A DNA stretch of 64,000 bases from DTU098 sp964498525 (GTDB taxonomy: Bacteria > Bacillota > Desulfotomaculia > Desulfotomaculales > Pelotomaculaceae), in contig CAZCGU010000005.1 in NCBI GenBank assembly GCA_964498525.1, forward strand, positions 62,001-126,000, in the 5' to 3' direction. The notes beneath the pieces are model-generated. The model made no database searches. It was given only the letters and a program-made list of their open reading frames with translations, and was not told the origin of the DNA. This document shows, piece by piece, positions 18,540 through 27,830 of this stretch; the stretch's first letter is position 1, and each line of letters begins with the position of its first letter. Both the position numbers and the translations under genes were made by a program.

Positions 18540-19571
18540 ATGTTGGGCGGAAGCGATATAGGGGTCGACCTGGGCACAGCGAACGTCCTGGTTTTTGTTA
18601 AAGGGAAGGGAATTATCCTCCAGGAGCCTTCGGTTGTTGCCCTGGAGAAGGGGAGCGGGCGCGTCATTGCGGTGGGTTCCGAAGCCCGCCGGATGCTGGG
18701 TCGCACACCCGGGAACATTGTTGCCATCCGGCCGCTGCAGGACGGGGTGATCGCGGATTACGACGTTACCGAGAAAATGCTTCGATATTTCATTAGCAAG
18801 GCTGCCGGCGGACGCAAGTTTTTTTTCCGGCCCCGGATCATGGTCTGCATTCCGTCGGGGGTTACCGGTGTTGAGGAGCGTGCCGTAAGACAGGCCTGCA
18901 TTCAGGCCGGCGCCAAGGAGGCGCACCTGATTGAGGAGCCCCTGGCGGCCGCCCTGGGCGCGGGTTTGGATATAACACAGCCCAGCGGTTCTATGATTGT
19001 GGATGTGGGCGGTGGAACCACCGATATAGCTGTGCTGTCCCTGGGAGGAATTGTCTGCAGCAACTCCCTGCGGGTGGGTGGGGACAAGTTTGACGAAGCC
19101 ATTGTTAAATATATCCGCAGGGAGTACAGCCTGGCCATTGGAGAACGCACCGGTGAGGAGCTGAAGGTGGAGGTGGGCACCGCCTACCTGCCGGGCGCAG
19201 TTGATATAAGCACGGAGATCAGGGGCCGGGATATGCTGTCCGGGCTCCCCCGGGCTGTCAAGGTTAGCCGCAGTCAGGTACACGAGGCTATTAAAGAAAC
19301 CCTGGATCTGGTGGTGGCAGGTGTAAAAGAGGTATTGGAACGCACCGCCCCCGAACTGGCCGCGGATATTATCAATAAAGGAATTGTCATGACCGGCGGC
19401 GGTTCCCTGCTGGACGGAATTGATCGCCTGATCAGCGAGGAAACCGGCCTGCCGGTATATATTGCCGAGGATCCCATTTCCTGTGTGGCCAAGGGGACGG
19501 GCTATGCCGTTAATACCATAGGTATACTCAGCGCCTCCAGCAAAAGAAAGGGTTTAAAGAAGATCGTCTAA
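18540..19571 (+). CDS. mbl: Actin-like rod-shape protein MreB/Mbl
   Basis: A 343-residue bacterial actin that organises elongation-phase wall synthesis. Phosphate-1 motif DIGVDLGTANVLVF is at the N-terminus, phosphate-2 is IVDVGGGTTDIAVLSLGG, and the adenosine motif is GIVMTGGGSLLDG. ATG at 18540 is chosen because GGGAGGGG lies 8 bases upstream; an upstream in-frame TTG has none. Its position directly after spoIIID suggests the Mbl paralogue. The short Lys-rich C-terminus is normal. Confidence 0.94.
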   Translation: MLGGSDIGVDLGTANVLVFVKGKGIILQEPSVVALEKGSGRVIAVGSEARRMLGRTPGNIVAIRPLQDGVIADYDVTEKMLRYFISKAAGGRKFFFRPRIMVCIPSGVTGVEERAVRQACIQAGAKEAHLIEEPLAAALGAGLDITQPSGSMIVDVGGGTTDIAVLSLGGIVCSNSLRVGGDKFDEAIVKYIRREYSLAIGERTGEELKVEVGTAYLPGAVDISTEIRGRDMLSGLPRAVKVSRSQVHEAIKETLDLVVAGVKEVLERTAPELAADIINKGIVMTGGGSLLDGIDRLISEETGLPVYIAEDPISCVAKGTGYAVNTIGILSASSKRKGLKKIV

Positions 19572-19749
19572 TGGTTGAAATCAGGATCAAATAGCCGGGG
19601 CGGGGCCGGGGAAGTCTCCGGACAGGCAAAAACAGTTAAGACTGTTAACTATTTTTCAGTTCTAAAAGGAAAACCTCCGGGTTCTGTCGAAGGTATAAGG
19701 GCTTGTTTGTGTGCCCAAGACCATTCCAAGAACTTTACGGGGGTTTTTT

Positions 19750-22700
19750 ATGCGGTTTTTTAAACAACGCCATAGGGTTAAGAGTTGTTTTAAGGCTTTG
19801 ATTTTCGTGGTTTTACCGGTTTCGTTTTTTCTCTTGCCAGTATTCGCGCTGCTCCATACATACCAGGGTTTTGCAGTAACCAGAGAAGCGGAAAAGGTTT
19901 TTACCACGGACGGCCGGAGTTATGCTTCAATTCAGTTTTTAAATGACAGGGCCCGGGAGATCACAGGGGCCGCGGCGGCAGGCGCACCCGGCTTTATCGT
20001 ACCGGAAGGCCTGACCGGGGCGGGGCAGATTGTAGCTGTTGCGGACAGCGGCCTGGATCTGGGGCGGTTGGATGATATCCACCCGGATCTTCAGAGTACG
20101 CCCGGCCAAATGCCCAAGGTAGTGATGTTAAAATCCTGGGCCGGGCGATCAGTCCCGGACGACCCGGACGGGCACGGCACCCATATGGCCGCTACCATCG
20201 CGGGGACCGGAGCGGCTTCGGACGGGAAGTTCCGGGGTGTTGCGCCGGGGGCTAGCATTTATTTCCAGTCAATTTTGGATCCGGACGGCAAACCGGCGCC
20301 CCCGGCCAGCCTTACCGACCTGTTCTGGCCGGCCTATTCGGCGGGGGCCCGGATACATGTGGACGGCTGGGGGGGCGGACCCAACGCCTACCGGGAGACC
20401 CCTTCCCAGGTGGATGAATTTGTGCGCACATATCCCGATTTCCTGGCTGTTTTTGGGGCGGGGAACAGCGGTCCGTCTTCCAGGACCATTACCGGCGAGG
20501 CTAATAGTAAAAACGCCCTTGTGGTGGGCGCCTTCGTGCTGCCCAGGCCGGCCCTGGCGCCAGGCGCCACCGCCGGCGGCCTTCCGGCAGACTTTTCCTC
20601 CCGTGGTCCGGCCGGGGACGGGCGGATTAAGCCTGAAATTCTTGCCCCCGCGTCCTCCGTGGTTTCGGCCCGGTCCCGCCTGGTGGAAGGAAATCTGCCA
20701 GGTTTCCCGGATTATACCCGGATGCGGGGGACAAGCATGGCGGCCGCCATCACCGGCGGCGGTTCCGCCCTTTTAATGGAGTACTTCGAAAAAAACCTGA
20801 AGGCTTCGAGGCCTTCCGCGGCCCTGGTTAAGGCCGCGCTGATTAACGGCGCCAATGCCGGGGTAAAAGGTCCCTCCGAAGATGGTTTCGGCGTACTGGA
20901 TCTGGCTGGAACAATTATAGCTTTAAATGACGGTTCTTTCCGGTTTTCTGACGAGTGGGCCGGGGTGGCCCAGGGGGCCGAGATTGTCTTTAAATACACC
21001 GTCAGGGATAGTTCCAGCCCTTTTAAGGCGACCCTGGCCTGGACCGATCCGGCGGCTGAACCGGGCAGCGCCCGGACCCTGGTCAACGACTTGAACCTTG
21101 TGGTAGAAACGCCCGGCGGGAGTTCCTACCACGGCAATCATTTCCTCGGCAAAAATGCCCCGGACAGGATTAATAACGTGGAGCAGGTAATCCTGCCTGC
21201 CCCCTCTGCCGGGGAATACACCCTGCGTGTTTCCGGGGCGGCCGTCCGGCGCAATACCGTCAGCGGCAGCGTTGCCCCGGCTCAGGATTACGCCCTGGTC
21301 TGGGGCCAAACTTCCACGGAGGGCTTGTTAAAGGTGGCCGGCGAGAGTTCCCTCACCCTGGAGGACGGCACTATGTTGGAACCGGCCGGCACGCCGGTGG
21401 TAAACCTGTTAAATGAAACGGTGTCGCCGGCGGACAGCGGGCACCTTTTCCCCGGGTCTCTGGTCTACCGGACCCTGGAGCGGATTTACGTCGTAGCCGG
21501 AATGTGGCGGGAGACCGGGGTTAAAGCCATTAAAACGGCGGAAGGTTATATCCTTTCGGAACTGAACCCGGCTAAAAGGCTGGGCGGCTACCTCATTGCC
21601 GGTGGAAGCGAGATCACCGTCAACGGCGAGAAAATGTCCCCGGACAAGCTGCCCCAGGGGGTGGAGGTCAGCGGGGTGATCAATCCCTTTAATCAAAATT
21701 TATACCAGGTGCGCGCTGCTTATACCAGGCTGGAGGGAGTGGTCTCAGCCCTGATCGAGGAAGACGGTCAAAAAAAGCTGTTCCTGGGCGGGGGAGGGGA
21801 ATCATACCGGATATCACCGGAAGCGGTTTTCTCCTACGAGGATAATTATGTCAACGCGGGGGCGGGGGATCTGCCCTTTGGAACCGGGGCACTGGAAGAA
21901 CTGGAAGAGGTTCTGCCGGGGATGCCGGTGCGGCTGCACCTTGCTCCTTCCACAGGCGAAGTTCAATACCTGGCGGTAAAACGGCAGGTAGCCCTGGGTA
22001 CGGTAAGCGGGACATCTGCGGCGGGGAGGGAGATCCGGCTGGAAAGCGGGGCGGTTTACCGGCTTTTGACGGGGGCCCCGGTAAAAAAGGACAGGAAAAA
22101 GGCAGGTTTCAGCGACCTCAAACCAGGGGATTACGCGGCTCTGATGGTCCTGCCGGATTCCGGGGAGGCCATCGGGCTGGTGTCCTACAGCAAGGTGTTT
22201 TACGGCAAAGTTGTTAATTTCTCGGAAAAAACCAGGACACTTGATCTATTGGACGACAGCAGCCGGTATCTGTCCATTAACCTGCCGCCGGAAGCGGTGA
22301 TCTACTGCTGGGGTGACCGCGCCACAAAAGACGCAATTACAGCCGGCAGCCGGGTCCGGGTTACCACCGATCCCGGCGCAAAGGAGGTCTGGCGGCTTGA
22401 TCTGGCCCAGACCCTGCACGATAAAGGCAGGTTTTCGGAATATAACGCCGGAACCGGGCAAATTGCAACCCTGGAAGGAAAGGAGTACCTTGTTTCCGGC
22501 TCTACCCGGTTTTTAAAGAACGGATACCCTGTGGAGCCGGAAGATTTACATACCGGGGAGCAGTTGGAATTGGAGTATGCGGCGTCACTCCCCGCTGCCG
22601 CCGCTGTGCTGACCACAGTGAACGCCCGGGCAGCCGCCCTGCCGCCGGAGCTGTTTGTCTCCGTTCTCCCGCTGGCGGAGCGGGTGGTAATCACCGGCAG

Positions 22701-23793
22701 GACCGGGGCGGGTTACACCCTTTACCTGGGGGGGACGGAGGACCCCCGGGAAAAGATTTCCCTGGGGCAAGACGGCCGGTTTAGCTGCACGGAAAAAAAT
22801 GCCGGCAAGGAGCAGTACCGGACCCTGGTGGTTCTGGACCCGCGTACTGGCGGCGTGAGCGGCAGAAGTATAAAGCTTCCGGCTCGGAACGGGGGCGCCG
22901 GGTCTTTTGTTTCCGGGGTTATGGACGGGGTTCTGGCCCAATCCCGCAATCTTGCCGGGGGGGACGGCGATAAACCTGAAAATTTTAGGGACACGCCCCT
23001 GAAGAGGGCGGAAGCCGCAGCGTTGCTGGCGGGAGTTCTGAACTGGCCGGCGGATTCCGGGGCAAACTTAAAATTTGCCGATGTGGAAGCGGTTCCCCGG
23101 GTGTTCCGCCAGGCTGTGGCGGAGGCTCAGGCCAGGGGTATCTTTAACGGCAACTCCGAAGGCAGTTTTGTTCCCGGGGGCAGTCTCAACCGGGCCCAGG
23201 CTGCGGTTATCCTGGCCGCCGTCCTGCGGGATCTCGGGATCCCTGCCCTGCAGACTGACAGGGTGTATCCTTATCTGGATTATGAGAACATACCGGCCTG
23301 GGCCGCTCCGGCCGTGGCGGAAGCCACGGCCCTGGGGATTCTGCGCGGCCGGCCGGATGGTGCCTTCGCGCCTTCGGATGCCATCACCGCCGGCGAGATG
23401 GTCCTGGTCCTGGAGCGGCTGCTGAATTATGGCGAAAATTATTTTGCGGCCGCACCCGCGGCTGAGGGGACAGCAGGGGCGAATACTGCGCCGGCGGGGT
23501 CGGGAGGGGCGGCAACGGCGGCGGGCGCCGGGACGGCAACTACGCTCGATTCGACAACTGTACCGGGCCCGGCAGGGTTGTCAGGTCCGGTAACGGCGGC
23601 GGGGACGGAAGAGCCGGCAGCGACCGCGGGGGCGGCTGGGGCGGCAACGGCCGGTTTGACAACCGCGCCCGGCATGGCAGGGACAACAAGCACGGCAAAT
23701 ACGACTGATTTGACAGCAACAGCCGGAGCGACCGGTGTGGCGGGGACGGAAGGGGCGACAGCGAAGGCAGGGACGGAAGGACGGCACCAGTGA
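19750..23793 (+). CDS. SLH-anchored subtilisin-like serine protease, tail frameshifted
   Basis: A ~1347-residue exported protease. The signal segment is LIFVVLPVSFFLLPVFALL. The S8 peptidase domain has Asp99 (VADSGLD), His142 (DGHGTHMA), oxyanion Asn239 (GAGNSG) and Ser329 (RGTSMAAAI). A P-type/beta domain and long unrecognised repeats (about 530-1070) follow. At about 1080-1240 lie SLH motifs (FADVEAVPRVF..., GIFNGNSEGSFVPGGSLNRA, GILRGRPDGAFAPSDAITA), then an Ala/Gly/Thr-rich tail. ATG 19750 has GGGGG upstream; an earlier GTG at 19711 lacks an RBS. The tail's repeat units continue in other frames past the stop, to about 23966. The SLH motifs should bind the pyruvylated wall polymer made with CsaB (39281). 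Confidence 0.9.
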   Translation: MRFFKQRHRVKSCFKALIFVVLPVSFFLLPVFALLHTYQGFAVTREAEKVFTTDGRSYASIQFLNDRAREITGAAAAGAPGFIVPEGLTGAGQIVAVADSGLDLGRLDDIHPDLQSTPGQMPKVVMLKSWAGRSVPDDPDGHGTHMAATIAGTGAASDGKFRGVAPGASIYFQSILDPDGKPAPPASLTDLFWPAYSAGARIHVDGWGGGPNAYRETPSQVDEFVRTYPDFLAVFGAGNSGPSSRTITGEANSKNALVVGAFVLPRPALAPGATAGGLPADFSSRGPAGDGRIKPEILAPASSVVSARSRLVEGNLPGFPDYTRMRGTSMAAAITGGGSALLMEYFEKNLKASRPSAALVKAALINGANAGVKGPSEDGFGVLDLAGTIIALNDGSFRFSDEWAGVAQGAEIVFKYTVRDSSSPFKATLAWTDPAAEPGSARTLVNDLNLVVETPGGSSYHGNHFLGKNAPDRINNVEQVILPAPSAGEYTLRVSGAAVRRNTVSGSVAPAQDYALVWGQTSTEGLLKVAGESSLTLEDGTMLEPAGTPVVNLLNETVSPADSGHLFPGSLVYRTLERIYVVAGMWRETGVKAIKTAEGYILSELNPAKRLGGYLIAGGSEITVNGEKMSPDKLPQGVEVSGVINPFNQNLYQVRAAYTRLEGVVSALIEEDGQKKLFLGGGGESYRISPEAVFSYEDNYVNAGAGDLPFGTGALEELEEVLPGMPVRLHLAPSTGEVQYLAVKRQVALGTVSGTSAAGREIRLESGAVYRLLTGAPVKKDRKKAGFSDLKPGDYAALMVLPDSGEAIGLVSYSKVFYGKVVNFSEKTRTLDLLDDSSRYLSINLPPEAVIYCWGDRATKDAITAGSRVRVTTDPGAKEVWRLDLAQTLHDKGRFSEYNAGTGQIATLEGKEYLVSGSTRFLKNGYPVEPEDLHTGEQLELEYAASLPAAAAVLTTVNARAAALPPELFVSVLPLAERVVITGRTGAGYTLYLGGTEDPREKISLGQDGRFSCTEKNAGKEQYRTLVVLDPRTGGVSGRSIKLPARNGGAGSFVSGVMDGVLAQSRNLAGGDGDKPENFRDTPLKRAEAAALLAGVLNWPADSGANLKFADVEAVPRVFRQAVAEAQARGIFNGNSEGSFVPGGSLNRAQAAVILAAVLRDLGIPALQTDRVYPYLDYENIPAWAAPAVAEATALGILRGRPDGAFAPSDAITAGEMVLVLERLLNYGENYFAAAPAAEGTAGANTAPAGSGGAATAAGAGTATTLDSTTVPGPAGLSGPVTAAGTEEPAATAGAAGAATAGLTTAPGMAGTTSTANTTDLTATAGATGVAGTEGATAKAGTEGRHQ

Positions 23794-23966
23794 CGGCCAG
23801 AAGACAGCTGCGCCCGGCACAGCCGGGACAATAGGCCGGCAAGGACCACCGGATTGACAACTGTACAGGTCTTGGCAGAACGGTGGGGGCGGCAACGGCG
23901 GCTGCTCGAACAACAACGCCCGGAGCCGGCGTTGAAAGCCGGCCCCGGGCGGAACTTGTGCAGTGA
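23794..23966 (+). other. Decayed continuation of the protease's low-complexity tail
   Basis: Downstream of the stop the same Gly/Ala/Thr-coding repeat units recur (GGGGCGGCAACGGC, GACAACTGTAC), but split between reading frames. Frame +1 first gives TAAPGTAGTIG, and later TVGAATAAARTTTPGAG ending at TGA 23964-23966. The ancestral tail was probably about 55 residues longer. Confidence 0.6.
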
Positions 23967-23984
23967 ACCGGGGAATCCTGTTGG

Positions 23985-24878
23985 TTAGCGGGTAATCCCG
24001 GCGGTTTGGGTCGTTTCGTCCCAGGCTACCGTCGCGCCCAGCGCTTCAGCCACAAAGCGCAGGGGCACAAAGGTGCGCTCCCCTTTGATTTCCGGGGGCA
24101 CGTCCAGCAGCAGGGATTCACCTTTGACCCGGGCTGTCTGTTTGCCGATCCAGAGCTGAATTTTATCGACATTTCTAACCAGATCGATTCTGTTTTCCGC
24201 TGCGCTCCACTCCACCCGGGCGCCCAGATTTTCCGCTACAACCCGCAGCGGTACCATGGTCCGGCCGCCGTTGATGTAAGGGGGCGGTTCGGATTGGACG
24301 ACCACGTTATTGACCATCAGACGGATGCCCCTGGCTATGGGGCTAAGCTGGGCGCCGGGCTGATAGGACCACAGAAGGGCGTAGCGGCCAGTTCCCCGGG
24401 TAGTCTCCGCTTCCACGGCTCCCTTGATACCGTTCCAGAACACCTGGGAAGGCAGTTCAACCCAGTCGCTTTCCCCTGCGGCGCAGTAGCCTATTCTAAA
24501 AAAACCTGGGGGCAGACTGGTATCCAACCGGCTTGCCCTTTTATGGTCTATCCCGTCAAAGGAGAAAATAAGCCGTACCGGTTTGGCCAGCCAGTTCAGG
24601 TCAACCTTGTCCACGTTGATCATTTCAATGTTGACGGCGCGGGTCACAAAAAAGTCTTCCGTGGGGGGAAGCTTGTTTGAATCCAGGGCATCCACTGAAA
24701 CCTTGACGGACCTGTCACTGATGTTGGCGGGCGCTTCCAGACGGAATCCCGCTTCATCAACAGAAATGCTGCCGGGTATTTGCCACAGGGCGCCGGACGC
24801 CGCCCAGACCGGCCGGCCCGTTAAGAGAAGAGCCAGGGAAAGAACCCCCAGGAGCAGGGCGGTCTTAATATTTTTCAT
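23985..24878 (-). CDS. Exported copper-amine-oxidase-N ('stalk') domain protein
   Basis: A 297-residue secreted protein: signal peptide ALLLGVLSLALLLTGRPVWA, an N-terminal beta domain (about 30-170) and a C-terminal copper amine oxidase N-terminal-like domain. The latter is recognised by the paired motifs YINGGRTMVPLRVVAENLGA and KGERTFVPLRFVAEALGATV, each followed by a VxW segment. No oxidase domain is present; these repeats are a structural surface module in Firmicutes. GAAGGACC precedes ATG. It converges on the SLH protease gene. Confidence 0.88.
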   Translation of the reverse strand: MKNIKTALLLGVLSLALLLTGRPVWAASGALWQIPGSISVDEAGFRLEAPANISDRSVKVSVDALDSNKLPPTEDFFVTRAVNIEMINVDKVDLNWLAKPVRLIFSFDGIDHKRASRLDTSLPPGFFRIGYCAAGESDWVELPSQVFWNGIKGAVEAETTRGTGRYALLWSYQPGAQLSPIARGIRLMVNNVVVQSEPPPYINGGRTMVPLRVVAENLGARVEWSAAENRIDLVRNVDKIQLWIGKQTARVKGESLLLDVPPEIKGERTFVPLRFVAEALGATVAWDETTQTAGITR

Positions 24879-25337
24879 GGTCCTTCATCCTTTCTTGGTG
24901 ATATTGTCCTGGTATTTAATGGAGATCAGTTTTAATCCAGAAGCGTTTTCCCACCTCTCTTTCGCTGCATTTATAAGTATTTCGCTTTAGGTCCGCTCTG
25001 GTATATTATAACATGACCGGGCCGGACAGGTAAGTGACGGCTTCTTATTGTTAGCGAATACGGGCCCGGCGTAAGATTCCGTTTTCGTAATGGTTTAAAG
25101 GAACCCCCCGGCTGTTTACCCCGGGTATCCATGATGACAGGGAACCACCCCAATTCCGGAAATAGCTCAAGTAGTCAACGTTCGGGTACCTATGTGATGA
25201 CAGGGAACCACTCCATCTGTTTAACAAAAAGGAGAACCGGCTTATCGGCCGGCTCTCCGGGTTTCTTGAATTATATTGATTCTCAATTCTCAGGTTATAT
25301 TTGGTTCCCGAATTATATTGATCCTGTTTTTGAAAAC
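24879..25337. other. Intergenic region with short direct repeats
   Basis: About 460 bp without a supported gene. GATGACAGGGAACCAC occurs at 25133-25148 and again at 25196-25211 within a longer imperfect repeat. GAATTATATTGAT occurs twice (about 25266 and 25310). A minus-strand terminator lies between. The significance of the repeats is unknown. Confidence 0.5.
25226..25258 (-). terminator. Terminator of the sigma/anti-sigma operon
   Basis: On the minus strand an 11-bp stem (GGAGAGCCGGC / GCCGGTTCTCC, one G-U) with a 6-base loop is followed by TTTTT. It lies 80 bp past the anti-sigma gene. Confidence 0.88.
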
Positions 25338-26462
25338 CTATTTATTCTCCAGCCAGAGGTTGATTACCTGTTTGCCGGCCTCTGCCTCCCAGGCGTCCAG
25401 CAGCTGCTTGTAGGAAGCGGCCTGAACATCCAGCTGCCTTCGTTCATCGCTGTCTGTGGCTGTGTCCCGGCGCTCCAGGAGTTCATTGTACTGGACCGTG
25501 GTTTCGTTGTAAAGGGGCAGAAGGTCACGTTTTTCATCCTGCCTGTGGAAGGATGTCCCCAGGCCGGACAGTACCCCCGTCAAATAAGGGGCCTGGTCCG
25601 AATTCACCGTGATGCGCATCACCAGTACTGTTTTCCCGCTGGTCTGTTCCGGAAAGACCTGGGTTGCGGCGCCCACCCCCGCGGCCAGGGAAGCGGCCCT
25701 GTTTCTGGCGGCGGCCAGGTCGTCCACGGACACCTTGAGAACCGTACTGGTTACCTTCATGTCGTCACTCAAGAGAACCCTGGCGTTTCCTGGGTTAACC
25801 CCCGTACTGCCGCCTGCCGGTTTGACGGCGGGCGGGCCGTTCTCCGCATTATTGGAGTTTCCGGCTTGCTGCTGGTTCGGGGCAGCGGCAGGGGGACTGC
25901 CAGCCTGGTTCCCGCCGGGTTTATCCCCGGCGCCTGATTCCGGCGGCGCCAGGGACGGGGCGGCGTCCGGCGCGTTTCCATCCGGATTGACCGCGTTATC
26001 GTTGTTATCATTGTTAACATTATCATTATTGACAGGGGACCCACCGGCGCCGCCGGGTTCCGGAACCGCAGCGGTATTCGGCGGGGTTGTTTCCATAACG
26101 ATGGTTTTTCCGTTTCCGGCCATATTCAGCCCGTTCATCACGCCGGCTGAACCGCCCGCCAGCAGCAGCAGGGTTGCCGCCGCGGCTGCGGTCTTGCGCC
26201 AGGTTACGGGCAACCAGGCCAGGGCGCCGCGCCGCTGTGGTCCGATGTTGCTCATTACCAGGGAGCTTAGAGCCGCCGGGGCCTGAATTTCTTCCCTGCC
26301 CATTTCCCGCAAGGTTCTGGATAACCGCTCCTGCAGGGCAAGTTCACCCGCGCAGGCCTTGCAGGACGCCAGATGCTGCTCCAGCGCCGCATTCTCTTCC
26401 TCCGAAAGAAGCTGGTCCAGGCGTTGGGTAATGTAATATTCTGCTTTGCGGCAATCCATCAC
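25338..26462 (-). CDS. Anti-sigma factor with zinc-finger (zf-HC2) and extracytoplasmic domain
   Basis: A 374-residue membrane-bound anti-sigma factor. The ZAS motif is at residues about 28-40 (HLASCKACAGELA), with a transmembrane helix at about 88-108 (AAAATLLLLAGGSAGVMNGL). A long Pro/Asn/Gly-rich linker (NNDNVNNDNNDNAVN) leads to an extracytoplasmic alpha/beta domain resembling DUF4349 (STVLKVSVDDLAAARNRAAS...), ending in a coiled coil. It starts 3 bp after the sigma factor stop, so the two are translationally linked. It should hold the sigma factor inactive until an envelope signal triggers release. Confidence 0.9.
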   Translation of the reverse strand: MMDCRKAEYYITQRLDQLLSEEENAALEQHLASCKACAGELALQERLSRTLREMGREEIQAPAALSSLVMSNIGPQRRGALAWLPVTWRKTAAAAATLLLLAGGSAGVMNGLNMAGNGKTIVMETTPPNTAAVPEPGGAGGSPVNNDNVNNDNNDNAVNPDGNAPDAAPSLAPPESGAGDKPGGNQAGSPPAAAPNQQQAGNSNNAENGPPAVKPAGGSTGVNPGNARVLLSDDMKVTSTVLKVSVDDLAAARNRAASLAAGVGAATQVFPEQTSGKTVLVMRITVNSDQAPYLTGVLSGLGTSFHRQDEKRDLLPLYNETTVQYNELLERRDTATDSDERRQLDVQAASYKQLLDAWEAEAGKQVINLWLENK

Positions 26463-26465
26463 GTT

Positions 26466-27077
26466 TCACCTGCTTTCACCGGCTGCGGGTAAAGCCACGC
26501 CGGCTTCCCGCGACCGTTTTGTCATTTCGCGCCGCATAGCTTCCCTTGCCCTGCTGAGACGGGATTTAACCGTGCCCAGGGAACAGTTGAGCATGCGCGA
26601 TACCTCTTCGTAGCTGTAACCTTCGATCTCCCGCAACACCAGGACGGCCCTGTGTTCCTCCGAGAGACCCTGCAAGGTTTTGCGGACGAGCCCGCGAAAC
26701 TCCTTTTCCTCCAGCGCCTGGAGCGGATCCCCGTCCAGGGCGGGCACCTCGCGCTGGAGGACGCCGCTTTTATCCGAAGGAAAGGGTTCGTCCAGGGAAA
26801 CGGGCTTGCGGCCGTTGTTTTTACGCTGCAAATTCAACCACACGTTCACCGTAATCCTGTGGATCCAGGTGCCGAAATCAGCTTCATTCCGGAACCTGCC
26901 CAGAGCTTTAAAAGCCCTGATAAATGCTTCCTGGGCCAGGTCCTGGGCGTCGTCAGGGTTTCCGGTCAGATGAAGACAAAGTCCGTAAACCTTGTTCTGG
27001 TAAAGGAGCACCAGTTCTTCGAAGGCGCCCGGGTCGTTTGATTGAGCTCTTATCACTAGAATTTTGGGATCATGCAC
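26466..27077 (-). CDS. ECF sigma factor (SigW/RpoE type)
   Basis: A ~203-residue group IV sigma factor. Region 2 is at about 15-85 (FEELVLLYQNKVYGLCLHLTG, DDAQDLAQEAFIRAFKALGR, TWIHRITVNVWL). Region 4 is at about 135-190 (LSEEHRAVLVLREIEGYSYEEV, LGTVKSRLSRARE). The start is taken as GTG 27077, because AGGAG is 9 bases upstream; an upstream ATG at 27179 adds 34 untypical residues without an RBS. It is the operon partner of the anti-sigma gene that follows immediately. Its target genes are unknown, though it sits among envelope genes. Confidence 0.9.
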   Translation of the reverse strand: MHDPKILVIRAQSNDPGAFEELVLLYQNKVYGLCLHLTGNPDDAQDLAQEAFIRAFKALGRFRNEADFGTWIHRITVNVWLNLQRKNNGRKPVSLDEPFPSDKSGVLQREVPALDGDPLQALEEKEFRGLVRKTLQGLSEEHRAVLVLREIEGYSYEEVSRMLNCSLGTVKSRLSRAREAMRREMTKRSREAGVALPAAGESR

Positions 27078-27179
27078 GGGAAGCCACTCCTGATAACACA
27101 GAACCCCCCCGTTTACCTTATTAGACACAGGTAGGGCGGAAAAGTTCCGGCCCCGGGAGGCGCTGTGCAACATTTTCAT

Positions 27180-27830
27180 ACTATCTATTCGTTTAACCGG
27201 CTTAAAAGGGATGGTTTCATTAGTTAACTATTAATCAGCTTATGTTAGATAATATCATATGCAACCGCACCGCGCAATCGACTCCAGCTGCGCTGTGCAA
27301 TCAATCCCGGGTCGCCGGCGGGGGCTCCCGGGCGGCTTGCCCGGGATAATTTCAATTGTTCCGCGGGCGTCGGCTTGCACGTTATTTAATGAAGGTAAAT
27401 TTTAATCGCCGGGGTGATCCCTTGTTCCCGGGGCAGGAGCGGTGGTTTGTATGATTTTAATCGGGAAGCGGCCTCCCAGAAATCGCTGGATTGCGCCACG
27501 CGTTTAAACTTGGGTAAAAACTAATTTCCTAAAAAATAATTACAAGCGGAACTTTTAGCGTCAAAGGGCTGTCTAACTAATCAGGTAGCAGACGAGGAGG
27601 AAAGAAACGGTTGGCCAGGGGCCATCTACAGTTTGCGTTGTACTTCCTGGCCTTGTTGACTACCTTCCGTATTATAGGATTCACGTCTAGATTAAGCAGT
27701 GTTTTCAGCCCAATTACGCCAGCAAACTTTCACTATTGAAACAAGGGGGGATGGATAAAGCAAGTTTACCTGATCCTACCGGTGGAGACGTTACCGGTTT
27801 GTTTAAAAAAAAGTTTTAGGAGGGAATTTT
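27180..27830 (+). other. Long leader/intergenic region before the S-layer gene
   Basis: About 650 bp between divergent genes, with no supported ORF. It includes GC-rich inverted repeats (CCCGGGCGGCTTGCCCGGG near 27328-27346). A palindromic ACCGGT pair (27777-27800) sits just before the S-layer RBS and could form a 5'-UTR hairpin. A long structured leader is usual for highly expressed S-layer genes. Confidence 0.45.

Noticed and set aside
19571..19749. Possible c-di-GMP (GEMM) riboswitch before the SLH protease
   Set aside because: Some GEMM-like fragments (CAGGCAAA, CCTCCGG) occur but the order and core pairs do not fit the consensus.
23985..24878. Copper amine oxidase
   Set aside because: Only the N-terminal-like structural module is present; there is no catalytic oxidase domain or topaquinone motif.
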